A DNA stretch of 64,000 nucleotides, from NCBI GenBank assembly GCA_964017125.1, contig OZ024902.1, positions 51,093,914-51,157,913 on the forward strand, written 5' to 3'. Below the pieces are notes generated by a model that was not told where the DNA came from, did no database searches, and saw nothing but the letters and a program-made list of their open reading frames with translations. The position numbers and the translations under genes were made by a program. The DNA is from Flabesymbios commensalis. Lineage: Eukaryota > Annelida > Polychaeta > Terebellida > Flabelligeridae. Of this stretch, positions 15,501 through 23,136 are shown piece by piece (the first letter of the stretch is position 1; each line of letters opens with the position of its first letter).

Positions 15501-16739
15501 GCATTCAGTCAATAAATATATTTTGTCCCATTGCTGCTTAGGAAATATCGCCATAGTCTCGTCCCTGCAACACATGACACTCAGCATATGCTGTTTCAAT
15601 ATTGGACCAGCGTCGTAGACGATGGTCCAACATTGATCTAACATTGGCTTCCACAATTGAGCTAACAGAGTGCAAACATTTTGTTACCTGCTACTAGTAT
15701 AGCTGTAATTATAATATTAATGCTGAAACTAGTTTCATTTTTATGTACAGCATCTTGATCATTTATTGACGGGGTGGAAAGTTGAATATCAATATTTCAA
15801 ATGTATATATTTTCACATGTATATTTTCTTTAGGCCAAATGCATTTGATATTAACTGCTGTTAAATAGCAAGTCAATATAAGCTTCTAGAAGTGGTATAA
15901 ACTTTCAACTTAAATTTGTATTTTGATGTTCATTGTTGGTGCTGTGCAAGATGCTGGGGAAAATGACTCTTTGAATTTTGGCTTTAGTTTGCGCTAATTT
16001 GTAAAGAAGAATATATACATGAAATGAAATAAATTGAAACTGATATTTGACACGTAATTGACAAATTATGCCTAATTTAGCATGCAAATTGAAAAAGTAG
16101 GGAGATTGAAATTAGTAATTTAAGAATTGCTATATCTTAAGGAATACATTTGATCTTTTTTAATATATTTGTTCGGCTGTGTAAAAAAAAAAAAGAGTAA
16201 AATTATTGAAGGTAAACACGAAAATCATAAGGTAAACACTAAATGCATTTTACTTCTCAGCAGACACGAGACGTTCACCCAATGCTGGTGCAAAGCTGGC
16301 CCATTGTCTGCGACGCTGGCCCAACGTTGAACCAACATCGGGTGAACGTCTCTTTTTTGCTGGGTTGCGGTTTGTTTGCCTTCTCGTCTGCACATTTAAA
16401 ATTTCAAATGACTATTGCATTCTTTTTAAGCGAGGATATTTTAAAATAATTTTAAACATGCAATTCACCAGCTTGTTTTACCACAGTTTTGCTGTTGGCT
16501 TTTTTGCTGACCAGTTTTATCTATTTTAGTACACTATTAGTCACTGATTAGAGCACTTGCAGTACCTTTTTATATTTGACGCCAGTAGTATTTTTTTCTG
16601 TGTTGTATCTGTCTCTGTCCTGCTATCACTGTCACTTTTCCTATGCCTGCCTTTTCTCATGTCTTTCCAGGGCCTACATAACCACGAACTGGATAACGCA
16701 AGCCATCTGCGTGTGTCCTTCACCAAATCCGTCATCTAA
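382..16739 (+). CDS. PTBP: Polypyrimidine tract-binding protein (PTBP), 3' part of gene, 12 exons
   Basis: Nuclear RRM protein that binds UCUU/CUCUCU RNA and represses or shifts splicing. Coding exons are 382-583, 1095-1202, 3820-3969, 7631-7651, 8383-8498, 11377-11410, 11952-12044, 12514-12611, 13603-13721, 13951-14025, 14238-14301 and 16671-16739. They sum to 1149 nt, exactly 382 codons plus stop, with every GT/AG junction in phase. Seen: the C-terminal half of RRM2 ([10 protein letters not shown]), an Ala/Gly-rich linker, RRM3 (RNP2 VLLVSNL, RNP1 NALVQFAD), the RRM3-RRM4 linker ([11 protein letters not shown]) and RRM4 (RNP2 LHLSNI, RNP1 KMALIQMS). Known vertebrate PTBP1/2 proteins share this order and these motifs. 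RRM1 and the start codon lie left of the window. A second version of the last exon is at 16778-16861. Identity as a PTBP-family gene is very secure; orthology to one vertebrate paralogue is not claimed. Confidence 0.96.
584..1094 (+). other. PTBP intron with a TTAA element
   Basis: Intron between the RRM2 exon and the 36-codon exon. It holds the TTAA-flanked element at 751-980. The rest is AT-rich and I see nothing else in it. Confidence 0.8.
751..980 (+). mobile_element. TTAA-flanked MITE, GCGC family (type D)
   Basis: 230 bp starting TTAACCCTTACGGCGC and ending TTTTCAGGGTTAA. An internal hairpin around GAATCTGACG lies near the left end. It is the same family as 4454-4691 and 52132-52327. 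The TTAA target and CCCTT ends resemble piggyBac-type elements; there is no transposase. Confidence 0.75.
1095..1202 (+). CDS. PTBP: PTBP linker exon, 36 codons, possibly a cassette exon
   Basis: Bounded by gtgtcag and a gtacag donor, 108 nt long, phase 1 to phase 1, so it can be included or skipped without changing frame. It codes a His/Gly-rich stretch ([13 protein letters not shown]). I know of no vertebrate PTBP counterpart in the RRM2-RRM3 linker, so this call rests on splice signals and phase only. Confidence 0.6.
1247..1357 (+). mobile_element. Hairpin MITE, CCCAGCAAACAC family, copy 1
   Basis: 111-bp near-perfect inverted repeat bounded by TCCCAGCAAACAC and GCTGGGA. The centre reads GGCCCAACGTCTGCGACGCT. 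Non-coding; the ORFs crossing it are by-products of the palindrome. Confidence 0.8.
2735..2984 (-). mobile_element. Fragments of type C TTAA element and its hairpin
   Basis: 2735-2843 is the reverse complement of the left half of the element at 13265-13513, ending in a TTAA (AGAGTTAAG). After a gap, 2918-2984 is a separate hairpin (CCTTGAAGTTGTG ... CTCAAGTGGCTG). The order differs from the intact copy, so this is a rearranged remnant. Confidence 0.55.
3820..3969 (+). CDS. PTBP: PTBP linker exon, 50 codons
   Basis: 150 nt, phase 1 to phase 1, acceptor cttgttaag, donor gtagtt. It codes a Gly/Ala/Pro/Thr-rich linker ([20 protein letters not shown]) like the RRM2-RRM3 linker of vertebrate PTBPs. 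Being a multiple of three, it could also be skipped in frame. Confidence 0.85.
4454..4691 (+). mobile_element. TTAA-flanked MITE, GCGC family (type D)
   Basis: 238 bp from TTAACCTTTTCAGCGC to GTAAGGGTTAA. The left half forms a strong hairpin (GACCGTCTTTATAC ... GTATAAAGACGGTC). The right half matches 751-980 and 52132-52327. Confidence 0.75.
5033..5172 (+). mobile_element. Short TTAA-type MITE with ATCTTGCT ends
   Basis: 140 bp with ends TTACCCTTATCTTGCT and AGCAAGATAAGGGTTAA, which are reverse complements. Inside is half of the CACTTGAAGTTGTG-type hairpin (CCGGTTGAAGTCGTGTCTCC). It has the same outer CCCTT pattern as the other TTAA elements but a different subterminal sequence. Confidence 0.65.
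6404..6776 (+). mobile_element. Long-palindrome MITE, TTAAAGGGACTGGCCCA family, copy 1
   Basis: 373-bp fold-back element from TTAAAGGGACTGGCCCA to TGGGCCAGTCCCTTTAA. Both arms of about 170 bp pair almost fully around a short centre near 6585. Bounded by TTAA on both sides. A second copy is at 58379-58754. Confidence 0.8.
7631..7651 (+). CDS. PTBP: PTBP microexon, 21 nt
   Basis: An exon of only 21 nt between ttttaattgtag and gtgagt. It adds seven residues (AGLAGIP) to the linker and keeps phase 1. Both splice signals are good, and the encoded Ala/Gly/Pro text fits the surrounding linker. Confidence 0.75.
7706..7802 (+). mobile_element. Truncated type B TTAA element
   Basis: Begins TTAACTCTTTAACCACC and includes the internal hairpin (CCCACTTAAGGTTGTG ... 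CAACATCAAGTGAGTG). The right end of the family is missing. Confidence 0.55.
8383..8498 (+). CDS. PTBP: PTBP exon: end of linker and RRM3 beta1
   Basis: 116 nt, phase 1 to phase 0. It codes an Ala-rich linker, then [26 protein letters not shown] is RNP2 of RRM3, followed by the NxED/NPE turn of PTBPs. The donor is gtgagt. The following alpha1 codons are missing here and are supplied by the 34-nt exon. Confidence 0.95.
8499..11376 (+). other. PTBP intron, 2.9 kb
   Basis: Long AT-rich intron before the 34-nt exon. Apart from the pyrimidine-rich region at its 3' end, I see no repeat element or exon in it. Confidence 0.75.
11243..11376 (+). promoter_or_regulatory. Pyrimidine-rich, PTB-motif-rich region before the 34-nt exon
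   Basis: Just upstream of the 34-nt exon lie an 8-T run followed by ctttttt, then cctgtcttctgctgcgtctc, tgctctcctgtctgctctg and the acceptor. TCTT and CTCT words are the known binding sites of PTB. The stretch is more C/T-rich and less AT-rich than the surrounding intron. A role in autoregulated skipping is inferred from the vertebrate gene. Confidence 0.55.
11377..11410 (+). CDS. PTBP: PTBP 34-nt exon (equivalent of vertebrate PTBP1 exon 11)
   Basis: 34 nt between ctgactatag and gtacgt, coding [11 protein letters not shown] plus one base of a Gly codon. Vertebrate PTBP has VTPQSLFILFG here, and its exon is also 34 nt. Phase runs 0 to 1, so skipping shifts the frame in RRM3. In vertebrates, skipping of this exon is promoted by PTB itself and sends the transcript to nonsense-mediated decay. 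The upstream region is rich in CTCT/TCTT words, which fits the same regulation, but that is inference. Confidence 0.93.
11615..11722 (+). mobile_element. Degraded hairpin MITE, CCCAGCAAACAC family
   Basis: Reads CCCCAACAGACACAAGA at the left and TTGCGTTTACTTG at the right, with GCTCAATGCTGG and GGCCCAGCATTGGGC inside. Palindromy is partly lost, so it is an older copy. Confidence 0.5.
11952..12044 (+). CDS. PTBP: PTBP exon: RRM3 beta2-beta3
   Basis: 93 nt, acceptor actcag, donor gtaagt, phase 1 to 1. It codes [20 protein letters not shown] followed by QFADATQAQ, containing RNP1 of RRM3, nearly the vertebrate text (VYGDVQRVKILFNKKENALV). Confidence 0.96.
12514..12611 (+). CDS. PTBP: PTBP exon: RRM3 alpha2-beta4
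   Basis: 98 nt, acceptor tttttgcag, donor gtaagt, phase 1 to 0. It codes [20 protein letters not shown] and [13 protein letters not shown], matching the vertebrate LSKHQNVQLPREGQ region at the end of RRM3 (including the extra beta5). Confidence 0.95.
12720..12794 (+). mobile_element. Short hairpin MITE, CCCAGCAAACAC family
   Basis: 75-bp palindrome, CCCAGCAGACA ... TGTCTGCTGGG, in which the two arms meet at AACGTTGGTCCAATGTT. It lacks the central GACGC part of longer copies. Confidence 0.7.
13265..13513 (+). mobile_element. TTAA-flanked MITE, AGAACACTGA family (type C)
   Basis: 249 bp with ends TTAACCCTTAGAACACTGA and TCAGTGTTCTAAGAGTTAA. The CACTTGAAGTTGTG-type hairpin lies at 13417-13484, close to the right end. 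It sits in the PTBP intron before exon 13603. Confidence 0.75.
13603..13721 (+). CDS. PTBP: PTBP exon: RRM3-RRM4 linker and RRM4 beta1
   Basis: 119 nt, acceptor cgttattatag, donor gtgagt, phase 0 to 2. It codes [20 protein letters not shown] and [18 protein letters not shown]. The vertebrate linker is almost the same, and LHLSNI is RNP2 of RRM4. Confidence 0.96.
13951..14025 (+). CDS. PTBP: PTBP exon: RRM4 alpha1-beta2
   Basis: 75 nt, acceptor tatattttag, donor gtgagt, phase 2 to 2. It codes [20 protein letters not shown] then FKFF, matching the vertebrate SEEDLKVLFSSNG...FKFF segment. Confidence 0.95.
14238..14301 (+). CDS. PTBP: PTBP exon: RRM4 beta3 (RNP1) and alpha2
   Basis: 64 nt, acceptor aaattttcag, donor gtgagt, phase 2 to 0. 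It codes [28 protein letters not shown] is RNP1. Its phase-0 end is compatible with both following terminal exons (16671 and 16778). Confidence 0.95.
15564..15648 (+). mobile_element. Degraded hairpin MITE fragment
   Basis: Core of the CCCAGCAAACAC family (TTGGACCAGCGTCGTAGACG then GATGGTCCAACATTG); the termini are not recognisable. Confidence 0.45.
16258..16364 (+). mobile_element. Hairpin MITE, CCCAGCAAACAC family
   Basis: 107-bp palindrome ending TTTTTGCTGGG. Its arms share GACGTTCACCC, which differs from the equivalent stretch in most other copies. It lies about 300 bp upstream of the alternative last exons of PTBP. Confidence 0.75.
16671..16739 (+). CDS. PTBP: PTBP terminal coding exon, version a
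   Basis: Acceptor ctcatgtctttccag behind a long pyrimidine-rich stretch. It codes [20 protein letters not shown], then VI and TAA. This supplies the end of alpha2 and beta4 of RRM4; vertebrate PTBPs end in HLRVSFSKSTI. The stop is 38 nt before a second homologous exon, too short a gap for an ordinary intron, so a and b are expected to be alternatives. Confidence 0.93.
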   Translation, partial: GLHNHELDNASHLRVSFTKSVI

Positions 16740-16777
16740 CGGCCGCATATGCCCCCGTTCTTTCTCTCCTCTTACAG
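16740..16777 (+). promoter_or_regulatory. Pyrimidine tract and acceptor of alternative last exon b
   Basis: The 38 nt between the stop of exon a and exon b end in ttctttctctcctcttacag, a strong 3' splice site made almost entirely of UCUU/CUCUCU-like sequence. This is the classical PTB site type, so the protein could repress or select its own exon b. Confidence 0.6.
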
Positions 16778-16861
16778 GCATGTCACAATCATCAGCTCGC
16801 GGAGACGTCACATCTACGAGTTTCTTTCTCGAAATCGACGATAACTCAAGCACAACAGTAG
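16778..16861 (+). CDS. PTBP: PTBP alternative terminal coding exon, version b
   Basis: A second copy of the last exon, preceded by the acceptor ttctttctctcctcttacag. Read in phase 0 from exon 14238-14301, it gives the residues AC, HNHQLAETSHLRVSFSKSTI, then TQAQQ and TAG. It aligns residue for residue with version a ([15 protein letters not shown]), and its VSFSKSTI equals the usual vertebrate PTBP ending better than version a does. It adds five residues (TQAQQ) at the C-terminus. In messages using version a this exon becomes 3' UTR. Homology is plain from the sequence; use in RNA is inferred. Confidence 0.82.
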   Translation, partial: ACHNHQLAETSHLRVSFSKSTITQAQQ

Positions 16862-17789
16862 CACACAAACTGCCTTCAGACACAGTACTCATTCTTCGCC
16901 TGCTGAGTGATGCACCTCCTTGAACCGCACGCAGAAGGTTTCCGATGCTGTTTAGGGGATGGCTTACACCATCAGCTATATTGGTTGAAGCAGCTTGCCG
17001 AATCATCTACTATTTCAAAATCTGCCATATTATGTGGTCTACAAGACACCAGTCATCTCTGCCCTAACAACAAGTGGTTAACACCTGACTGGACTTGATG
17101 ACATGGAAGTATTGGACATTTAAACATGCAAACATATAGCTACGTCTCCTGGACAATTAAACACGCTATGTTCACATTAAGCTGCAGTGAACAGTTCCAG
17201 TGGACCTCTTGTGTAGGTTTCACTAGGCAGGTGGTTACATGCTGTATGAGAAGAGTGGTTGTGGGTACTGTAACAGTAACAGTAGTTCCCTCCAAGGACC
17301 TGGGGGGTGACTGCTACCTAGGCAGTGTACAGCTGGTTACCTGATCTGACAGATTCTCTGATCTGATAATCTGCTTCACGCCGAGCGCGCACACGACGAG
17401 CCCAGGAATGACACTAGATGCCTCTTGTTACAACTCCCTAGCAATTGCTCTATTTATTTTTAAGAATTGGCTGCTGAAGACAATGGTGCTTACTATTACT
17501 ACTACTCGTTCTCGTGTATGAGCCGGAGCGGTTGCCAGTGACTGGCATAGGGTACGGTGTTTGGGCAGTGCAAGTAAAATTTAATTTTGTAAATATTTCT
17601 ACATTGTTGTTATACCAAAGGGAGACTGAACATATATCGATATATATATATATATATACATGATGATATATATATTATATTAGTACTAGTAATAATTGAA
17701 AAGGAAAAAGGCATAGCACCCTCATTTATTAATAATGCAAACCTTGTGCTACACGCTGTGATACAGAATTTACCCGGGCCTGTATGTCA

Positions 17790-17899
17790 TCCAGCAAACT
17801 GTAGACGATTCTCCAGCGCTGGTTCAATGCCGGGCCAGCGTCTCCGACGCTGGCTCGACATTGAACCAACGCTTGTTCAGTGTCCTCTTTTTGCTGGGA
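17790..17899 (+). mobile_element. Hairpin MITE, CCCAGCAAACAC family
   Basis: 110 bp, TCCAGCAAACTG ... TTTTTGCTGGGA, core GGGCCAGCGTCTCCGACGCT. It lies in the likely PTBP 3' UTR or flank. Confidence 0.7.
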
Positions 17900-17966
17900 T
17901 TATAATTGTCTGATATAAAAGGCGCAGCAGCAGAAGAAAAGTTGTTCATATATAGCCGCCATTCTC

Positions 17967-18147
17967 TAGATGTTGTCTCAACGCCGGTTCAGCATCTCAC
18001 GGCGTTGGCCCGGCGCTGAGCCGACCTCTAATGTCCGCTTTGTATAGCCATCATCGCTGCCCATGAGATGTGAGGCATTCGCTCAACTTTGGGCCCTTCT
18101 CAAGATTTCGGCCCAACGTTGAGTGAGCGCTTGCCGTTTGCCGGGTT
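17967..18147 (+). mobile_element. Two diverged hairpin MITE copies in tandem
   Basis: 17967-18050 (CTCAACGCCGGTTCAGC ... GGCCCGGCGCTGAG) and 18068-18147 (CATTCGCTCAACTTTGGGCC ... GGCCCAACGTTGAGTGAGCG). Each keeps internal pairing but lacks one or both standard ends. They directly follow the copy at 17790, giving three in about 360 bp. Confidence 0.5.
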
Positions 18148-18411
18148 TGTACTGTTTGTTTTTAGCAGGGATAGCTTGTTACATAATCCCTCTTATATGC
18201 CTTAATATATACTCTATGTACAATGTGTACACATATATGATATGGTATACATATTATGTTGAGGGGAGTGGTAGAAGTCACTGATGAGGGTTGAGTTCCG
18301 GGTATGTAGTCTTCTTACCTAACGGAACCTGTTGAGAATGGTAAGGTATACATTTTAAGTGCTCTCTAATTTATCCATAAATGCTGTAGATTTTTACAAT
18401 TTGATGTCCTG

Positions 18412-18520
18412 CCCAGCAAACACAAGACTTTGAACCAATGTTGGTTTAATGCTGGCCCACCGGCTTCGCCGCCGGCCCAACATTGAACCAGCATTGGCTC
18501 AATGTCCCGTGTTTGCTGGG
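18412..18520 (+). mobile_element. Hairpin MITE, CCCAGCAAACAC family
   Basis: 109 bp with both full ends (CCCAGCAAACACAAGAC and CCGTGTTTGCTGGG). The centre is unusually GC-rich (CCGGCTTCGCCGCCGG). Confidence 0.8.
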
Positions 18521-19227
18521 TAGTATCAGCGGAGCTCCATGTGTAATCACACAAGTGATTACCCACTAAACTTCAAGCAGTCAGGGAACTGATTTGATTC
18601 GCTGATGGATACAGGGTCTGTTCATTACGTAGAGTAGTTACAGAGCAATGTCTATCTATATATTCACCTGAAATGAACACTTCAGGCTTGGTTAACTATA
18701 TATTTGTTGCGCTGCAGACTCGCTGCAGATTTCCGGAATCGTAACATTCCCCATTTTGCAGTCAGGTCACCAGAAGGTCACTACTATTTTTGAACTGTGT
18801 TATTAGAATTAGTTTACTGAGTGATGAACAAAACCGTGCATTAATCGAGCGACCTGGTAACCAGAGGGTGCGATTGTCCTCACATAATATGTGACGTCGC
18901 TCAGACCCTCTGATTTCCACGGCGTTTCGATACCTCGCTACTGTGGTGGTCAAACTCCTAATATAAATGGAACAAGTGAAAGAGTCTAGTGCCCCAGATC
19001 ATGTATTATTTTAACAGAGATGATTTGAGCATAGTTGTTATGTATCTGTGAGAAGTTGTTTTAATCATGTTAAACATTTAGTGTGAGTACCCCCTCCCCC
19101 AGATTATATAATGCCCGTTGTTACCCTCAGCCCCCCGGAGACTCGCCGGAGGGAGGGGGGTCACCTGTAAAAACTACTAATACTGCTGCGTCTAGCTTAC
19201 ATAGAATCGCTGCACAAGTGCCCTTAA

Positions 19228-19317
19228 TTAACCCTTTCACCACTGAAGCCCGTTTTTATGTGCTGAATGCTATGGCATTCAGCACATAAAAACGGGCTTC
19301 AGTGGTGAAAGGGTTAA
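19228..19317 (+). mobile_element. Perfect 90-bp TTAA hairpin (type F)
   Basis: TTAACCCTTTCACCACTGAA to TTCAGTGGTGAAAGGGTTAA. The whole element is a perfect inverted repeat meeting at GAATGCTATGGCATTC. No mismatch is visible between the arms, so it is recent or maintained. TTAA on both sides. Confidence 0.8.
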
Positions 19318-19398
19318 TGCCTAAGATAGGCAGTTATTTTTAGTCTAGTGTGTCTGAGAATGGCGGCACAGCTTGGATGAGGCCAGGCGCAAAGCTAC

Positions 19399-19503
19399 TC
19401 GGCACACACGAGCCGTTGGTCCGATGCTGGCACAATGTTGGCCGGTGTCGGCGACGCTGGCCATCATTGATCCAGCACCGGGGTAAAGTCTTTTGTTTGC
19501 AGG
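19399..19503 (+). mobile_element. Hairpin MITE, diverged CCCAGCAAACAC family
   Basis: About 105 bp, CTCGGCACACACGAGCCGTT ... TCTTTTGTTTGCAGG, core GGCCGGTGTCGGCGACGCTG. Arms pair imperfectly. Confidence 0.55.
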
Positions 19504-21186
19504 TATATCGGTCAGTTTATTGTTATTTTCAAGTACAAGATGTTGATGGGTAGTTGTTTTTATATTAAGTATTGTCCTATTTTTGCATTTTGGGTGTTCA
19601 GTGTATAATCGATGGAGAAAAAACACGGTTTGAATATAATAATTATATATATTTTTGCATTTTGAAAGTGTACAGCAAATAATGTTATTTTATTGTATAA
19701 TAATACTGATGTTAATTATGATGGCAGTGATCCCACACTTCTCTATCGCTCTGTTATCTCCGTGGGCGCTTGATCGTTGATTATTAACTTTTTACACTCT
19801 AGCCCCGTTATTTGGGAGCAATTCTTTGCACCACAGCACTCCAATATGGCATTCCAAAACTTCAGACCAACATTCTGTCTTCTATCGTTATAGGGCATCT
19901 GTCAAATAGCTGCTAAATTCATTCTATAATTTTGTAAATAACTTCACCTAGAAAGCTGTTTTTATTTTACAAAGTAATGTAAATCTTTATATAGTCTAAT
20001 TACTTTTTATAATAAATTTTTCCTAAGAGTCTATGTAACTAGGAGCTGCTATTGTGTACTCTTTGCTGTCATGATATGTGCCAATGATGTAGATATTGTT
20101 TTTGTTTTAAATTTAAAGACCTCTGCTAAATGTGAAGGTAAACTATGCTGTTGTACTTGAGCTTTAGCAGTGACGTGTTGTGACAGTTTGATCGCTGGAG
20201 TGACCACTACTGCTGGCCGTACTCTGGCATGTTGAGTCAGGCAAATCAAAAGTTACCGCTGGTGCGGTAAAACAATGGCTACTTACTAATCAGGTTGTGT
20301 AAAATTCACCCAAAACTTATTTTGTTAATGCCCTGTGAAAACTGTTTTTATTTAGAGTAGGGAAGTTATTTTATACTTGTTTTTAGCGTTGAACAAGCAA
20401 ATGTTTTCTTGCGGGTAGCTAGCTTACAAGGTAAACCATACAGTGCACAGTGTAATTGCACAAAGTGGTGTGTCTTGTAAGTAGCACAGTGAAATTATAT
20501 ATGTAATTGACTAATGTTTGTTCTTGATGCCTTTGCTCAGTGCCTGTTACAAGTCGATGAATACTGTGAATCCACACAACAAATTTTACGATTAGAATAA
20601 TCAAAATTGAGTTATTCCTTCAGATAAGCTTACCCATCACTAATCGTGTTGAAATTAAAAGCGCATTAGATCTTTATTTGAAGTTTGGCATTCCGTACAC
20701 AGATGTTTAAAATACTTGGCAATAACGTCACACATTTGCAGTATTATTCTGACTATAACAGGCATTTAACGCAGCTGGCAATAGCGACGTTACCATCCAT
20801 TATTCTGACTGTGGTACTCGACGGCACCCATGCAACAGTTGAAAGCCAAGCAACTATTGTGATTATTGTGTACTTGGCCAAGAGAAGATCTGATTTTCAG
20901 TGTTCACGTTTCCTGCAATCTGGAACTCGACATACTCGTTTTATCCCGCAAAATAAGATTAATCATTTTTATTATTACTACTTTTATTATTATTATTATC
21001 ACTATACCACAGGGCAGAATACGTAGCAATGAATACAAATTATAATTGATTAACCAAGAAACACTGAGAGGGGAGACGTACAGGGCACTATTGTGCCCAG
21101 CTATATTCAAATCTGTTGTGAACCTCAAAAGATTGGGTCAACAGTTGGTGGTACCCCAAGCCTGTGCAAGACGCCACAAGACTCCA

Positions 21187-21285
21187 CAGCAAACACAAAA
21201 CATGTGTATAGCATTTGTACAACGTCGTCCCAACTTTGGTTCAACATTGTACAAATGTTACACAAATGTTTTTGTTTTTACTGGG
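21187..21285 (+). mobile_element. Hairpin MITE, ACAAATGTT subtype
   Basis: CAGCAAACACAAAACATG ... GTTTTTGTTTTTACTGGG. The arm sequence TTTGTACAACG differs from most copies but pairs within the element (TTGTACAAATG). Confidence 0.65.
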
Positions 21286-22080
21286 TCCAGCCCACAGTGA
21301 GCAATAACTGACATTTTCTTGTTGTGCCAGAGTTTGAGACGCTGACCCAATACTGAAAAAACCCCTGAATAATGTCCATCCTACAGCTGTTCAAAATTGT
21401 TCACATAGAAATTATGTTTCGCCAAGACAAGAACCCACAGACTAATATTACAGTTTAAAGACAAATTGACTATTTTTAATATTGGGCCGGTACTTTTTCA
21501 CCAGCTGGGCTACCACTAATCTATATCTTAACAGATCTGATCCTGCCTGCTGCGTCAAACATTTAGGTGTTGGGGCCAGGCTTCCAATGTGCCTAAATCA
21601 TGGGAACAAAGCATGTCACAGGAGAAGAAATTTTGTAACTTTTTTATCAGATTTACTCATTTTTATTTATTGGTGTATAAGAGGAAACAATCTTGACATG
21701 TCCCCGTTTAGGGGTTGTGATTGTACACTGAATATGGTACAAAGTTTGAATAAATGCTGAAATATCTATTACATTTATAAAAGGAGCGTTTGCTGTAGAG
21801 GCAAATGGGGATATTAATTGTTTTGTATTAGTTTAGTTGATGATAACAATTACGCGGTGACTTTGATAAATATTGTAGGATAACTCATTCATATATATAT
21901 TGTAGTTGAGCCACGTCATCCACGTGATTGTATGTATGTATTCTTGTACAAATAGCTATACACGGATAATTATTTTCCTACGTTTACTCGAGAGAAATTA
22001 TCATATATAAGTCTTTATTTCTGAGCTTATCGAGCCTATTTTGCTATTGCATAGAGAAGATGAATCTTATTTTTTTTAGG

Positions 22081-22216
22081 TGCGGGGCGGCGACCAACAT
22101 GACCTGACACAAGGAACATTTCGTCCCCTTAGATATGAAAGGGTGTATCTGCCACTGTAAAGTGGCAGATACACCCTTTCAAATCTAAAAGACGATTTAT
22201 CATCGCCGCCCGCACG
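22081..22216 (+). repeat. Nested palindrome with GC-rich outer arms
   Basis: Inner arms TTAGATATGAAAGGGTGTAT / TACACCCTTTCAAATCTAA pair around CTGCCACTGTAAAGTGGCAG. Outer arms TGCGGGGCGGCGA / TCGCCGCCCGCA pair again outside. About 136 bp in all, not related to the other families here. Confidence 0.65.
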
Positions 22217-22762
22217 CCCGAGTGATTTTTTTAAAATAAGGATATTAGTAGGGATATTTATGTGTGAATACTGCTGGTACTAACAGTTAAATAATCTACG
22301 AGTAAGGAATGTTGTTTGTTAGGTGGGGTGTTCTGTCAAGGTGGGACTGCAATGTGTGTGTATGTACATGTCTCACAATTTTCTCCACGCTGTACATTTG
22401 TGTAGCACCAGACTTAACCGCTTCAATTCTTCTTATTGGCTAAAAATCTCTACCACATACGTATACTTGCACACATTTTTTCATTTCTAATTGTGTAGTG
22501 ACACACCGATGAAGATTCTTCTCTTTTTTTCAGTTTTGTTATTATTATATTAACTGGTAACTTTTTCACTCTGTTGTCGTGTACTATAGCTGTAAGGACT
22601 TGTGTGAGCTGAGAGTATTTTCATCACTATTTGTAGAGACTATTCTATCGTTACTAATACCAGATCTGTCATCACGACCTGTCTGTACTGTGACTTATTA
22701 AACTTGGGTGTGGCAAGTGATGTCATCTGTGCGTCCACTTTAGCACACTATGTTCAATCTTA
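22217..22762. other. Non-coding stretch
   Basis: AT-rich sequence in which I see no gene or repeat. Confidence 0.6.
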
Positions 22763-22870
22763 CCCGGCAGACGCCAGGCACTGTGCCGGCAGCCGTTCCG
22801 ATGCTGGGCCGACGTCGCAAACGTCCGCCCAGCACCGGGGCAGCTGCCGGCTAGCGCCTGCCGTCTGCAG
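22763..22870 (+). mobile_element. GC-rich hairpin MITE, CCCAGCAAACAC family
   Basis: 108 bp, CCCGGCAGACGCCAGGCA ... TGCCGTCTGCAG. Same plan as the other copies (core CGATGCTGGGCCGACGTCGC), but almost every variable position is G or C in both arms. Confidence 0.65.
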
Positions 22871-23027
22871 TCTTTGCATGTTCTGCTGCTTTCCTTGGAC
22901 TACGCTGGCTGGCTCCCTTCCCCTCCTCTCTGTCGCTCCGACAGCCAGCTGGTTATGAACTTTTCTTAAACACACTCTTCGAAGGCGGCTGTGAAAAATC
23001 TCTGTGGACTGATGTCTACAATCTATT

Positions 23028-23136
23028 CCCAGTAAACACAAAACATTTTTACTACATCTTTACAATGTTGACCAACGTCGAAGAGGTTTGGGCCGACGTT
23101 GTACAAATGTTATAAAAATGTTTCGTGTTTGCTGGG
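23028..23136 (+). mobile_element. Hairpin MITE, ACAAATGTT subtype
   Basis: 109 bp, CCCAGTAAACACAAAACAT ... TTTCGTGTTTGCTGGG, with the subtype core GGGCCGACGTTGTACAAATG also seen at 55825-55910. Confidence 0.75.

Larger units (their letters stand above)
14302..16670 (+). other. PTBP last intron, 2.4 kb
   Basis: AT-rich intron before the two alternative last exons. It holds a degraded hairpin-family copy near 15564-15648 and a full one at 16258-16364. The final 100 nt before exon a are strongly pyrimidine-rich. Confidence 0.75.
16862..22080 (+). other. PTBP 3' UTR and downstream flank
   Basis: Sequence after the last coding exon. The first 700 nt are less AT-rich than the introns. AATAAA words that could serve as poly(A) signals are at 20011-20016 and 21749-21754; I cannot tell which is used. 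The stretch is crowded with hairpin elements (17790, 17967, 18068, 18412, 19399, 21187) and the perfect hairpin at 19228-19317. No further coding exon seen. Confidence 0.6.

Noticed and set aside
16576-17006. 110-115-residue ORFs on both strands over the PTBP last exons
   Set aside because: They are in other frames of the two terminal exons and their flanks; only the PTBP frame shows family homology.
17637-17660. (AT)n run as a regulatory element
   Set aside because: Plain dinucleotide microsatellite; similar runs at 41280 and 37460.
20685-21026. 113-codon plus-strand ORF
   Set aside because: Ends in a TTATTATTA simple repeat translated as poly-Tyr/Phe; no motif.
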